From contig JAZNSV010000074.1 of assembly GCA_045591485.1 (NCBI GenBank), positions 1-49,353 on the forward strand: a stretch of DNA of 49,353 nt, written 5' to 3'. A model generated the notes under the pieces. The model did not search any database, was not told the DNA's origin, and saw only the letters and a list, made by a program, of their open reading frames with translations. Position 1 is the stretch's first letter. Each line of letters opens with the position of its first letter. The stretch is from Colimorpha sp045591485 (lineage in GTDB: Bacteria; Bacteroidota; Bacteroidia; Bacteroidales; P3). Shown piece by piece: positions 34,672 through 42,675 of the stretch. A program made the translations under genes and the position numbers.

Positions 34672-35004
34672 TTGACGACATCAGCACATAAAACCGCCCT
34701 CACAAACCACACACAACCCCTGCTGTTTTACCCCTTTGTTTTCCTGCCTGAGCGGATGCGAACGGCCTGCGACCGAAGTGGAGCAACCGGCAATGCACCC
34801 CGTAAGGGGAAGCGAATACCGCTGAATGCAATCAAATACAATGAGCAACGCGACGAGGAGAAAGAAGGGTACTGCGGACCCTTCGCCAGCGAGCGAGGCG
34901 ACGAGCCGAGGAGCGGAATGCCCAACGGCTCTACCAACTTATACACCCACTTCGGCATCCGCCACCCATTGCGGCTGTGCCGACCGCGAGGCCAACAGAC
35001 GTAG
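34672..35004 (+). pseudogene. Terminal cassette remnant with several inserts
   Basis: TTG start and leader (TSAHKTALTNHTQPLLFYPFVF). The same LPERMRTACDRSGA insert as at 33800 follows, then a second insert (NAPRKGKRIPLNAIKYNEQ), then the GPFASERGDEPRSGMPNG insert seen at 30850. It breaks off in THFGIRHP, inside the module. No toxin or immunity follows. The next 140 bp hold no recognisable gene; a minus-strand frame there (LLFIDVLKQLKGGTKGTVLL...) may be a fragment of an unknown gene. This is the right edge of the array. Confidence 0.75.
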
Positions 35005-35142
35005 GCCCTGCGGAAGCAATAGGCGCGGATACGGGTCGTCGTCTTGCAGCAACACTGTTCCTTTTGTGCCGCCCTTGAGCTGTTTTAGAACATCGATGAA
35101 AAGAAGCATGGGCGATTCATGACAAGAACGCTGTATCAGGTA

Positions 35143-35178
35143 TAAAAAAAAAGAGCGCCGAGTCAATCGGCGCTCTTT
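35143..35178 (-). terminator. Intrinsic terminator of the tRNA gene
   Basis: On the minus strand, just after the tRNA 3' end, a stem AGAGCGCCG / CGGCGCTCT (arms near 35152-35160 and 35168-35176) with a 7-base loop is followed by a long T-run (35143-35151 on the complementary strand). Classic Rho-independent form. It separates the tRNA from the toxin array. Confidence 0.85.
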
Positions 35179-35180
35179 TG

Positions 35181-35254
35181 CTCCCCCTGAAGGACTTGAA
35201 CCTTCGTCCCCCTGATTAACAGTCAGGTGCTCTAACCAACTGAGCTAAGGAGGA
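35181..35254 (-). tRNA. tRNA-Asn (anticodon GTT)
   Basis: A 74-nt cloverleaf on the minus strand. Acceptor arms TCCTCCT / AGGGGGA pair over 7 bp with one T-G pair. The D-loop reads AGCTCAGTTGGTTAGAGC, the anticodon stem CCTGA / TCAGG encloses loop CTGTTAA with anticodon GTT, and the T arm GAAGG / CCTTC encloses TTCAAGT. The discriminator is G and CCA is not encoded. It marks the boundary between the array and the conserved chromosome. Confidence 0.95.
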
Positions 35255-35369
35255 AGTTGGGATTTCAGCGTTTGTATCTCTCTTGAAATCGGGTGCAAAA
35301 GTACGAACTTTTTTGATACCGACCAAATTTTTTTTCAAAATTTTTTATCTTCAACCACTAAACTGCTGT

Positions 35370-36149
35370 CTATTCGACCGATACATATCTAAGATTTTCC
35401 ACCATATCGGATGCCAGAAGGCTCGATTCCGACTGCTTTTGCACCGAAATATCGCCAGTTTTGCCATGTATCTCCACGGCCTTGCACACCGAATCGAACA
35501 TATTTTCCGTGCCTTTCTGGGCCAGGATGCCCAGCAGGATGCCCGTCAGCACATCGCCGCTGCCGGCGGTGGCCATGCCGGCGTTGCCGGTCTGGTTGAC
35601 ATACAGGCGTCCGTCGGGGGCGCAGACCTGCGTACGATGGCTTTTCTTGACGACAAACAGGCCGTGCTCTGCGGCCACCTGCCGAGGGTCGGCATCGCCG
35701 AAAAGGCGGCGGTATTCGCCTGCGTGCGGCGTAACCACGGCGCCTTCGGCCAAGGCGAGCCACTCCGGATTGAGGGCAAGGATATTGAGTGCATCGGCAT
35801 CGAGCACGAGCGGCACCGCTTTCGGCCACCGCAGCAGGAAGGCGTGCAATGCGTTCTGCACAGCCGGATCGATTCCTATGCCGGGGCCGATGGCAATGGC
35901 CGAGTAGCGGTCGAGGCTTGCAGGCACCGAGGTGAAGCACACATCGCAGGGGTCGATGTCGACCATTGCCTCTGGGAAGGCGGTCTGCATGGCGTCGACA
36001 CAACGTGAAGGCAGGTGCACGCTGACCAGCCCGCAGCCGCTGCGCAGAGCCGCCCTGGCCGAGAGTATGGCGCAGCCCATGCGTCCGTAGGCACCGGCTA
36101 TGAGCAGCGCATGGCCGTAGTCGTGCTTTGTCGTTTCGGGATTTCTCAT
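35370..36149 (-). CDS. nnrD: ADP-dependent NAD(P)H-hydrate dehydratase
   Basis: A 259-residue protein of the ribokinase-like NnrD family, which repairs hydrated NAD(P)H at the expense of ADP in the cytoplasm. Visible motifs: DYGHALLIAGAYGRMGCAIL, ALRSGCGLVSVHLP, VLDADALNILA, VTPHAGEYRRLFGD and the nucleotide-binding NAGMATAGSGDVLTG. In many bacteria it is fused to the NnrE epimerase; here only the dehydratase part is present and the length fits the stand-alone form. It lies 72 bp after the M16 peptidase gene on the same strand. Confidence 0.92.
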   Translation of the reverse strand: MRNPETTKHDYGHALLIAGAYGRMGCAILSARAALRSGCGLVSVHLPSRCVDAMQTAFPEAMVDIDPCDVCFTSVPASLDRYSAIAIGPGIGIDPAVQNALHAFLLRWPKAVPLVLDADALNILALNPEWLALAEGAVVTPHAGEYRRLFGDADPRQVAAEHGLFVVKKSHRTQVCAPDGRLYVNQTGNAGMATAGSGDVLTGILLGILAQKGTENMFDSVCKAVEIHGKTGDISVQKQSESSLLASDMVENLRYVSVE

Positions 36150-36221
36150 CTTTTATGCATATATTAAAGTAGAGGCGCAGCCAAGCCACGCCTCTACCCT
36201 ATCGTTAATTACGGTCGTGCA

Positions 36222-39107
36222 TCATTCGGCGCTGCCGGCGCTGGCGTCCTCGGGACGCAGGGTGACGACGACATAGTTCTTCAGGTTGGTGTACTTCTTG
36301 GCCACATTCTTGATGTCCTTGGTAGTGACAGCCTTCACCATGTTGTCGTAGTCGTTGACCTGATAGTCGCGGCTCTCGCCGTAGAAGTAGCTGCCGTAGA
36401 TCTGGCCGAGCCAGAAGCCGTTGTTCTGTTTGCTCTTGCCACGGTTGACGATCATCTGCTCCTGGACCTTGCTGAGGGTCTTCTGGTCGCAGCCCTTCTT
36501 GGTGTAGTTCTTCAGTATCTTGATGCAGTCTTTCTCAATCTTCTTGGCTTTCTCGGGGTCGCAGCCGATATAGAACTGCCAGCTGACCTGACCCTCGGGC
36601 GAAAGTTCGTAGTTGAAACCGGCGCTGGGGCTGTAGGCGTCGCCGTTCTTCTCGCGGATGATCTCGGTGACGGTGATGCCCAGGGCGTCGCCAAGTTCCT
36701 GAATGGCGATGCGGGTCTGCGGGTCGAGTTCGGCGGCGTTGACATTCATCTGGCCGGTGATGATGAGCATACCCTGACGCTCGATGCCCTTGACGGCTTC
36801 GGCGTGGACGATGCCGTTGGCAAACTGCGGGTTGCGGTTGATGTAGGTCTCACCCTTCTGCTTGCCGTTGGTGGGCAGGTGGTTCAGATATTTGGAGATA
36901 AGGTCGATGTCCTTGTCTTCGACATTGCCGACGAAGAAGAAGATCTGGTCGCTGGCATCGGTGAAGCGCTCGCGATAGATTTCATACATGCGGTCGAGGT
37001 TGAGGCTCTTGACTTTCTCCTCGGTGGGGATGACCACCTGGCGCTTGTCGTTGGGGTAGGCGGCCTTGTAGAAGGTCTCGATGAAAGCCACCTGCGGGTT
37101 CTCGCGGACAAACTTGATCTGCTGCAGGGTGTTCTCGATGTTGCGCTCGTAGGCCTCGCGGTCTTTGCGGGGGGCGGTGTAGTAGAGGTTGATGAGCTGG
37201 AGGGTGGTCTCGAGGTCTTTGGGCGAGCAGCTGCCGCTGAAGCCCTGGGTCTCGCTGCCTATGCTGGGGCTGATGCTGAGGTTCATGCCTTTGAGCTTCT
37301 TGTTGAGCTGTGTGGCGCTGAAGTTGGCGATACCGCCAGCATCGATAAAGTTGGCGGCGTTCTGGGCCTGGAAGGCTTCGGCGTCGCTATAGAGCGAGGT
37401 GCCGCCCTTGGCATAGCTGCTGATCTGGATTTCGTCGGCCTTGTAGTCGGTCTTCTTCACGATGAAGCGGACGCCGTTGGGGCAGGTGTACTCGGTGTAG
37501 TCGAGGACGCTGTTGACCTTGGTGACCTTGGGCGTGACGGCCTTGACCTCTTCGCTGAAGAGGGGCTCGTCTTTGAAGTTGTCGACCCACGGCTCGGTCT
37601 TGATGGTGCGGATGCTCTTGATGATGTCGATAGCCTCTTTCTCGGTGGGGACCTTGAAGCCGTCTTTCTCGGGAGCGGTCAGGTAGAAGACGATGTTCTC
37701 GTCGGTGATCCAGCTGGAGATAAGCTTGTTGCACTCTTCGATGGTGATTTCGGGGATGAACTCCTTGGCATACTTCCACTCCTGGCGGATGCCGGGGCAG
37801 GGTTCGTTGTCGAGGTAGTGGTTGGTGTACTCGTCGGCCAGGCTGTTGCTCTGGGTCTTGTTCTCTTCCTTGGCCAGTTTGGTGTAGGTGCTGAGGAGGT
37901 CTTCCTTCTGGCGGTCGAGCTCGGCCTGCAGGAAGCCGTGGTCGTCCATCTGCTTCACCATCTGGAGGAGCATGCGTGCGGTCTCTTCGATGCGGCCTTC
38001 CTTGGGGCTGGCGCTGATTTCGAAGACGTCGATCTCGCGGCCGAGGAATCCGCCGTAGCCGCCGCCGGCATACATCATGGGGGCGGTGGGCTTCTGGCAC
38101 ACATCGGCAAAGCGCTCGTTGATCATCATGCCGATAAGGCTGCGGACCAGCATGTCGCGGTAGGCACCGACGGTGCCGTTGGGGCCTTTCTTGTGCTTCC
38201 AGAAGATTTCGAGGGTGGTGCTGGTGGCCTCTTTATCCTGGGCGATGCAGATGAGGGGTTCCTTGTTGTCGGGAATTTCGTAGCTCAGGCGGGGCTTGGG
38301 GGTGCCTTCGCCCTGATACTTGTGGTTAGGGCTGCTGAAGACCTCCTTGACGGTCTTCTCCATCTGGTTGATGTCGGCAATGTCGCCAACAATCACGATG
38401 GCCTGCAGGTCGGGACGGTACCAGTCGTTGAAGAAGTCGACGATGCTCTGGCGCTTGAAGTTCATGATGACCTCTTCCTTGCCGATGGGCAGACGCTCGG
38501 CATAGAGCGAGCCCTTGAGCATGATGGGCCAGGTCTTCTGGCGCAGACGGTCGCCGTGGCCTACGCCACCGCGCCACTCTTCGTGGATGACGCCGCGCTC
38601 TTCCTCAATCTCCTTCTCGTCGAAGAGGATGTTGCCGGCCCAGCCGTCGAGGATTTCGATACCCATCTTGACCATCTCGGGGTCGTCGGCGGGCATATTG
38701 ACGTAGTAGACAGTCTGGTCGAAGCTGGTGTAGGCGTTGATGTCGCGGCCGAACTCGACACCATGCTGCTGCAGCTTGTCGATCATCGTGTTGTTGGGAT
38801 AGCCCTTGATGCCGTTGAAGGCCATGTGCTCGCAGAAGTGAGCCAGACCGCGCTGGTCTTCACGCTCCATGATGGAGCCGGCGTTGCTGACGAGGCGGAA
38901 CTGAATCATGTTCTCCGGTTTCTTGTTGGCGCGGATGTAGTAGGTGAAGCCGTTGTCGAGCTTGCCGTAGCGCACCTTCTTGTCGAGGGGCACCTTGGCG
39001 CTGAGGTCGCTCTTCTTTTCCTTGGCAGCACCCTGTCCGGGCAGCTGGGCTGTGGCCACGCCGCCGAGCAGCATTGCCACAAGAATAATCCAAATTGATT
39101 TCTTCAT
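36222..39107 (-). CDS. M16 family (insulinase-like) zinc peptidase
   Basis: A 961-residue exported protein with a signal peptide (IWIILVAMLLGGVATAQ). The inverted zinc motif HFCEH (H90, E93, H94) is followed by the third-ligand region (EEERGVIHEEW). The length fits the two-repeat M16 proteases with an active N-terminal half and an inactive C-terminal half. It would degrade peptides in the periplasm or at the surface. It follows the XRE regulator gene by about 20 bp. The long plus-strand frame opposite it is a codon-bias shadow. Confidence 0.92.
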   Translation of the reverse strand: MKKSIWIILVAMLLGGVATAQLPGQGAAKEKKSDLSAKVPLDKKVRYGKLDNGFTYYIRANKKPENMIQFRLVSNAGSIMEREDQRGLAHFCEHMAFNGIKGYPNNTMIDKLQQHGVEFGRDINAYTSFDQTVYYVNMPADDPEMVKMGIEILDGWAGNILFDEKEIEEERGVIHEEWRGGVGHGDRLRQKTWPIMLKGSLYAERLPIGKEEVIMNFKRQSIVDFFNDWYRPDLQAIVIVGDIADINQMEKTVKEVFSSPNHKYQGEGTPKPRLSYEIPDNKEPLICIAQDKEATSTTLEIFWKHKKGPNGTVGAYRDMLVRSLIGMMINERFADVCQKPTAPMMYAGGGYGGFLGREIDVFEISASPKEGRIEETARMLLQMVKQMDDHGFLQAELDRQKEDLLSTYTKLAKEENKTQSNSLADEYTNHYLDNEPCPGIRQEWKYAKEFIPEITIEECNKLISSWITDENIVFYLTAPEKDGFKVPTEKEAIDIIKSIRTIKTEPWVDNFKDEPLFSEEVKAVTPKVTKVNSVLDYTEYTCPNGVRFIVKKTDYKADEIQISSYAKGGTSLYSDAEAFQAQNAANFIDAGGIANFSATQLNKKLKGMNLSISPSIGSETQGFSGSCSPKDLETTLQLINLYYTAPRKDREAYERNIENTLQQIKFVRENPQVAFIETFYKAAYPNDKRQVVIPTEEKVKSLNLDRMYEIYRERFTDASDQIFFFVGNVEDKDIDLISKYLNHLPTNGKQKGETYINRNPQFANGIVHAEAVKGIERQGMLIITGQMNVNAAELDPQTRIAIQELGDALGITVTEIIREKNGDAYSPSAGFNYELSPEGQVSWQFYIGCDPEKAKKIEKDCIKILKNYTKKGCDQKTLSKVQEQMIVNRGKSKQNNGFWLGQIYGSYFYGESRDYQVNDYDNMVKAVTTKDIKNVAKKYTNLKNYVVVTLRPEDASAGSAE

Positions 39108-39126
39108 TGTGTGTTGATTTTAAGGT

Positions 39127-39369
39127 TTATTTTATTTGATTTATCATGTTTCTTTCTGTCGCAGGGTCGTCGGGGCGGTATTCGAGCAGGTCGGCCGGCT
39201 GGCAGTCGAGCACCTGACAGAGGCGCTCGAGGGTGCTGAAGCGCACGGCACGGGCCTTGCCGGTCTTGAAGATGGAGAGGTTGGCCGGGGTGATCTCCAC
39301 CCTCTCGGCCAGCTCGCCAAGCGAGATTTTGCGCTTGGCCATCATCATATCGAGGTTCACCACTATCAT
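39127..39369 (-). CDS. XRE-family HTH regulator
   Basis: An 80-residue Cro/CI-type protein: MMMAKRKISLGELAERVEIT, then NLSIFKTGKARAVRFSTLERLC, ending CQPADLLEYRPDD. It is the small single-domain regulator usually encoded beside DUF2975 membrane proteins. I start it at ATG 39369, which overlaps the stop of the DUF2975 gene (ATGA); the longer frame upstream is out of phase with that gene and is a shadow. Likely autoregulatory or a membrane-responsive switch, by analogy. Confidence 0.88.
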   Translation of the reverse strand: MIVVNLDMMMAKRKISLGELAERVEITPANLSIFKTGKARAVRFSTLERLCQVLDCQPADLLEYRPDDPATERNMINQIK

Positions 39370-40040
39370 ATCGTCAGCTCCTGTTCCTCCTGTATGTCGC
39401 GGCCTATCTTGAAGATTTCGGCCATGAAGACGATTGTCAGCCCGAAAAGGATGCGCGTGATGTGGATAGACACCGGTGCGGCAGGCACCCAGTCGGTGCC
39501 GCGCAGCAGCTCGAAGGCCATGGAACGCTCGAGGTAGGCGCTGAGGTCCATGCCGAGCGACATGGCTATCATCAGCACCCCGGCCCAGGTGAGCCACGTT
39601 ATATTGCGCTTGGGAAACACCTTGCCGCGACGCACATAAATATAGAACGATATGACGGCCATCAGCAACAGCACCACCATGGCCGCCATGGCCAGCACAC
39701 AGAACACCTGCAGCCACATGCACCACATGGCCTTGCCCGAGGGGAGCGACTGCATGTCGTCGGCAGTGATGCCGACATCGAAGCGGCTGACCTTGGCCTT
39801 GGCCGAAAGTCCGTCGTGCAGGCCGCTGACAGCGAAATCGCGCTGATAGAGCTGCGGCGAGCTGTTGAGGTCGGTGATGAGCAGGCCGTAGTCGCTGTTG
39901 TTTTCGCCGAGGTTGGCCATCTCTATGGGGTCGGCGGCGGTGAAGACATTCAGGAAGAAGAGGCCTATGCACAGCGCCATCACACCGATGAAAACGGCGT
40001 AAAGTGTTCTGATTCGTGCTATTGTACCTTTTTGGGCCAT
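39366..40040 (-). CDS. DUF2975 membrane protein
   Basis: A 224-residue protein with four predicted membrane segments (about residues 8-28, 110-135, 150-170 and 185-210), matching DUF2975. I start at 40040 (MAQKGTIARIRTLYAVF), because the frame upstream runs through the promoter. It forms an overlapping pair with the XRE regulator. DUF2975-XRE pairs are widespread; the membrane partner is thought to influence the regulator, but the signal is unknown. Confidence 0.85.
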   Translation of the reverse strand: MAQKGTIARIRTLYAVFIGVMALCIGLFFLNVFTAADPIEMANLGENNSDYGLLITDLNSSPQLYQRDFAVSGLHDGLSAKAKVSRFDVGITADDMQSLPSGKAMWCMWLQVFCVLAMAAMVVLLLMAVISFYIYVRRGKVFPKRNITWLTWAGVLMIAMSLGMDLSAYLERSMAFELLRGTDWVPAAPVSIHITRILFGLTIVFMAEIFKIGRDIQEEQELTI

Positions 40041-40064
40041 AGGTTTCTGTTGCTTTCTCGGCTG

Positions 40065-40093
40065 CAAAGATACAACTTTTTTCTTATATGCAA
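40065..40093 (-). promoter_or_regulatory. Promoter of the DUF2975-XRE-M16 operon
   Basis: On the minus strand TATCTTTG (40065-40072) matches the -7 box and TTG (40091-40093) is a reduced -33 box 18 bp upstream. The start codon at 40040 lies 25 bp downstream. A typical Bacteroidetes promoter layout. Confidence 0.55.
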
Positions 40094-40277
40094 GAAAAAA
40101 AATTACGAAAAACAAAAAAAAATTATTGTTTCTCGATAAATAATATATGAAAAACATTAAATCGGAGATGTTAATTGTCGGCTGGTAGTGGTCGGTGGCC
40201 TCTGGTTGGCTAAAGGCAGGGGGCAGACATCGTGTATGCCCGAAAAAACCGGCTTGTTGGTTTCAGGGCTCTGGGGG

Positions 40278-40420
40278 GTTGCAACGATGTTGCAACATAC
40301 GGGACAAATTTTAATTTGCCTGAAGGCTGTTTGGGCAGAGGCAGAGCCTGTAGAGACGCGGCGTGCCGCGTCTGCATTTCTCTTTGGGGGCTGCAACGGT
40401 GTTGCAACACACGGGACACC
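40278..40420. repeat. Intergenic repeats between cdaA and DUF2975
   Basis: The roughly 400-bp gap from 40041 to 40442 holds no gene. Two related units occur at 40278-40306 and 40390-40418: GTTGCAAC-GATG-type inverted arms followed by ACGGGACA. Between them lies the dispersed palindrome below. The rest of the gap is GC-rich sequence in which I see nothing. Confidence 0.7.
40347..40375. repeat. Dispersed GC-rich palindrome, third copy
   Basis: GAGACGCGGCGTGCCGCGTC flanked by CCTGTA and TGC is the inverted copy of the unit at 12-40 and 434-462. Its presence 40 kb away, outside the toxin island, shows that the family is genome-wide. Confidence 0.85.
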
Positions 40421-40442
40421 ACTTGGAAATCGGAAATCAGAC

Positions 40443-41252
40443 TCAGCAGCCGTATTTTTCGAGGGCCTGGCGCAGCTCTACGGGCGACACGCCGTGATGT
40501 ATCTCGCCGCCAACGACATAGCTGATGGCGCCGGTTTCTTCGCTCACCACCACAGCCACCACGTCGAGCTGCTCGGTGACGCCGATGGCCGAGCGATGGC
40601 GCAGGCCGAGGGCAGGGTCGACGTCGAGCCGCGAGGTGACGGGCAGTATGCAGCGGGCTGCCAGTATGGTGTTGCCGCGCACTATCATGGCGCCGTCGTG
40701 CAGTGGCGAATTTTTGAAGAAGATAGTCTCGATCAGGGCGCTGCCTGCCGGGGCGTCGATGCGTTCGCCGGTGGCCACCAGCTCTTCGACCTCGTTCTGG
40801 CGGCGGAAGATGATGAGGGCGCCGGTCTTGGTCTGCGACATGTGCATGCAGGCGTTGACGTACGACTCGTAGGTCATCGTGTTCTGCTGCCGCATGGTGT
40901 GTTTCCAGAACTGCAGCCGCTTGACCAGCGACTGGTCGAGCTGGGTCTTGGTGCCGAGGAAGAGGAGGAACTTGCGTATCTCGGGCTGGAAGATGACTAT
41001 CAGGGCTATGAGGCCCACATTGGCCACCGCCCCCATCAGCGCGCCGAGCAGGCGCATGTGGAGCGCGTCGGCCACAAACCAGCCCACCATCAGCACCACC
41101 AAAGCCCAGAAGATGAGCATCACGTTGGTGCCGCGGGCCATGCGGTAGATATAGAAGACGAGCACAGCCACGATGAGCACGTCGAGGATGTCGACCACAC
41201 GCACATGCGGCAGCCCGTCGATGGCAAGGAGAATCATGTCGGTCATAAGCAA
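40443..41252 (-). CDS. cdaA: Diadenylate cyclase CdaA
   Basis: A 269-residue protein with three N-terminal membrane helices (about residues 20-90) and a DisA_N/DAC domain. It carries the catalytic motifs KNSPLHDGAMIV (DGA) and GLRHRSAIG (RHR). It makes cyclic di-AMP from two ATP at the inner membrane; c-di-AMP controls osmotic and cell-wall homeostasis. It lies 16 bp after folP, an order common in Bacteroidetes, and is probably co-transcribed with it. Confidence 0.93.
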   Translation of the reverse strand: MLMTDMILLAIDGLPHVRVVDILDVLIVAVLVFYIYRMARGTNVMLIFWALVVLMVGWFVADALHMRLLGALMGAVANVGLIALIVIFQPEIRKFLLFLGTKTQLDQSLVKRLQFWKHTMRQQNTMTYESYVNACMHMSQTKTGALIIFRRQNEVEELVATGERIDAPAGSALIETIFFKNSPLHDGAMIVRGNTILAARCILPVTSRLDVDPALGLRHRSAIGVTEQLDVVAVVVSEETGAISYVVGGEIHHGVSPVELRQALEKYGC

Positions 41253-41268
41253 TGTTTTTTTGTTAAGT

Positions 41269-42153
41269 TCAGGTTCTGAGTTGCTGTGTGTTTTCGAAAT
41301 CGGAGAACATAAGGTCGATGGTTTGGCGAGCCGGCAGCGGGTCGTGGACGCGCAGCAGGCGTGCGCCGCGGTCGAGGGCCAGGGCGTCGAGGGCCACGGT
41401 GCCCTCGAGGGCGTCGGCCGGAGCGATGCCCAGCGGGCGGAAGACCATGCTCTTGCGGCTCATGGCCGCGAGCACAGGCTCGCGGAAGAGCGACGTCAAC
41501 TCGTCGAGGCGGCGCAGCAGTTCGTGGTCGCCCGCAAGGCCTTTGCCGAAGCCGAAGCCGGGGTCGAGCCACACATCTTTGACTCCCAAGCGGTAGAGTG
41601 CGTCGAGGCGTCGGCTGAAGAAGTGCACCAGGCGGTCAATCAGGTCAGTGGCCCCTTCCCCGTCGCCGTCGGCGCTATCGAGACCCAGATGTCCGGCCGC
41701 GCCGTGCATCAAGATGTAGGGCACCTGCAGTTCGGCTACGGTGGCGAACATCTGCGGGTCGGTGTCGCCGCCGCCGATATCGTTGACGACGTCGGCCCCT
41801 GCCTCGACAGCCGCGCGGGCGGGCTGCGAGAAGCAGGTGTCGGCGCTGATGAGCGCGTCGGGCAACTCTCTGCGCAGCAGCGATATGGCGTCAGCCAGAC
41901 GCTGTGCCTCGACCTCGGGGTCGAGCAGCTTGGCGCCGGGACGCGACGAGGAGACCCCGACGTCGACAATGTCGGCCCCGCCGGCCAGCAGGTTCCGCGC
42001 CTGGGCCAGCATGGCATCGGGGTCGCGGTAGCGGCCGCCGTCGTAGAACGAGTCGGCGGTGACGTTCAATATACCCATCACCGCAGGCCTGGCAAATTCG
42101 ACCAGGCGCCCGTGGCATACGATGCCGAAGGGTCTAAAATCCATGCACTTCAT
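41269..42153 (-). CDS. folP: Dihydropteroate synthase
   Basis: A 294-residue TIM-barrel enzyme joining p-aminobenzoate to dihydropterin pyrophosphate in folate synthesis. Motifs: MGILNVTADSFYDGG, GADIVDVGVSSSRPGA (Asp and Ser/Arg of the pterin site), ISADTCF, VVNDIGGG, and WLDPGFGFGKGLAGDHELL. Length is normal. The ATG at 42153 is used; a second Met four residues in is possible. First gene of the folP-cdaA pair. Confidence 0.93.
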   Translation of the reverse strand: MKCMDFRPFGIVCHGRLVEFARPAVMGILNVTADSFYDGGRYRDPDAMLAQARNLLAGGADIVDVGVSSSRPGAKLLDPEVEAQRLADAISLLRRELPDALISADTCFSQPARAAVEAGADVVNDIGGGDTDPQMFATVAELQVPYILMHGAAGHLGLDSADGDGEGATDLIDRLVHFFSRRLDALYRLGVKDVWLDPGFGFGKGLAGDHELLRRLDELTSLFREPVLAAMSRKSMVFRPLGIAPADALEGTVALDALALDRGARLLRVHDPLPARQTIDLMFSDFENTQQLRT

Positions 42154-42252
42154 ATATCCAAAAACGACATCGGCACGCTTTTATTGTGCATCCGCTCTTT
42201 TTTTCATTTTTGCACACATTTTGGTGCCATCCGGCAGGGGTCATCTTCAGCC

Positions 42253-42343
42253 GTTGTACGATACATGTACGATATATGTACGATACTTGTACGATTGGCA
42301 ATCGTACAAGTATCGTACATATATCGTACATGTATCGTACAAC
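42253..42343. repeat. 91-bp perfect palindrome, copy 2
   Basis: Two 45-bp arms around a single central G match perfectly (42253-42297 and 42299-42343). Weaker pairing continues outward to about 42244 and 42352. Each arm is four tandem 11-bp units of the GTACGATACAT type, so the spacing is one helical turn. It lies between divergently oriented folP and the plus-strand lipoprotein gene, in a 520-bp stretch (42154-42675) with no other gene. It could be a cruciform, a protein-binding array or a bidirectional terminator, but it has no T-run. Confidence 0.92.
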
Positions 42344-42675
42344 GAGTGAAGAGGTACATAATGAGATGTTGACTATCAGGCACTTGGAGAAAGCCCCGAA
42401 AAAGGGCCCTGCGGAGGGGTGAAAACGGACCGAAATGTTAAAAAATGCGTCGGATGACATTTTTCTTACTGCCAATTCAAAAAAAACACGTATCTTCGCA
42501 TCGTCCATCATCGAAGACCAATCACACAGAAACCTCAGACAACAAACTATAAAAGAAGAAGTTGCACACTACAGACAATGCAAGGCCCCCGCTCTTCTTT
42601 TATGCAAAAAAAACCGATTTAGACACACCGGCGCCACGGGGACCTGCCGGAGAAAAAGTTGCGCCCGACACGAAC

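Noticed and set aside
35181..35254. Direct duplication of the tRNA-Asn end as attL/attR
   Set aside because: I saw no second copy of the tRNA 3' end within the window.
36804..39098. 764-residue plus-strand ORF rich in Val, Gly, Asp and Leu
   Set aside because: It is the complement of the M16 peptidase gene; GC-rich codon use leaves the opposite strand open.
39127..39972. 281-residue ORF containing the XRE protein
   Set aside because: Its first 200 residues are out of phase with the well-supported DUF2975 gene and are Arg/Pro/His-rich shadow sequence; only the last 80 residues are real.
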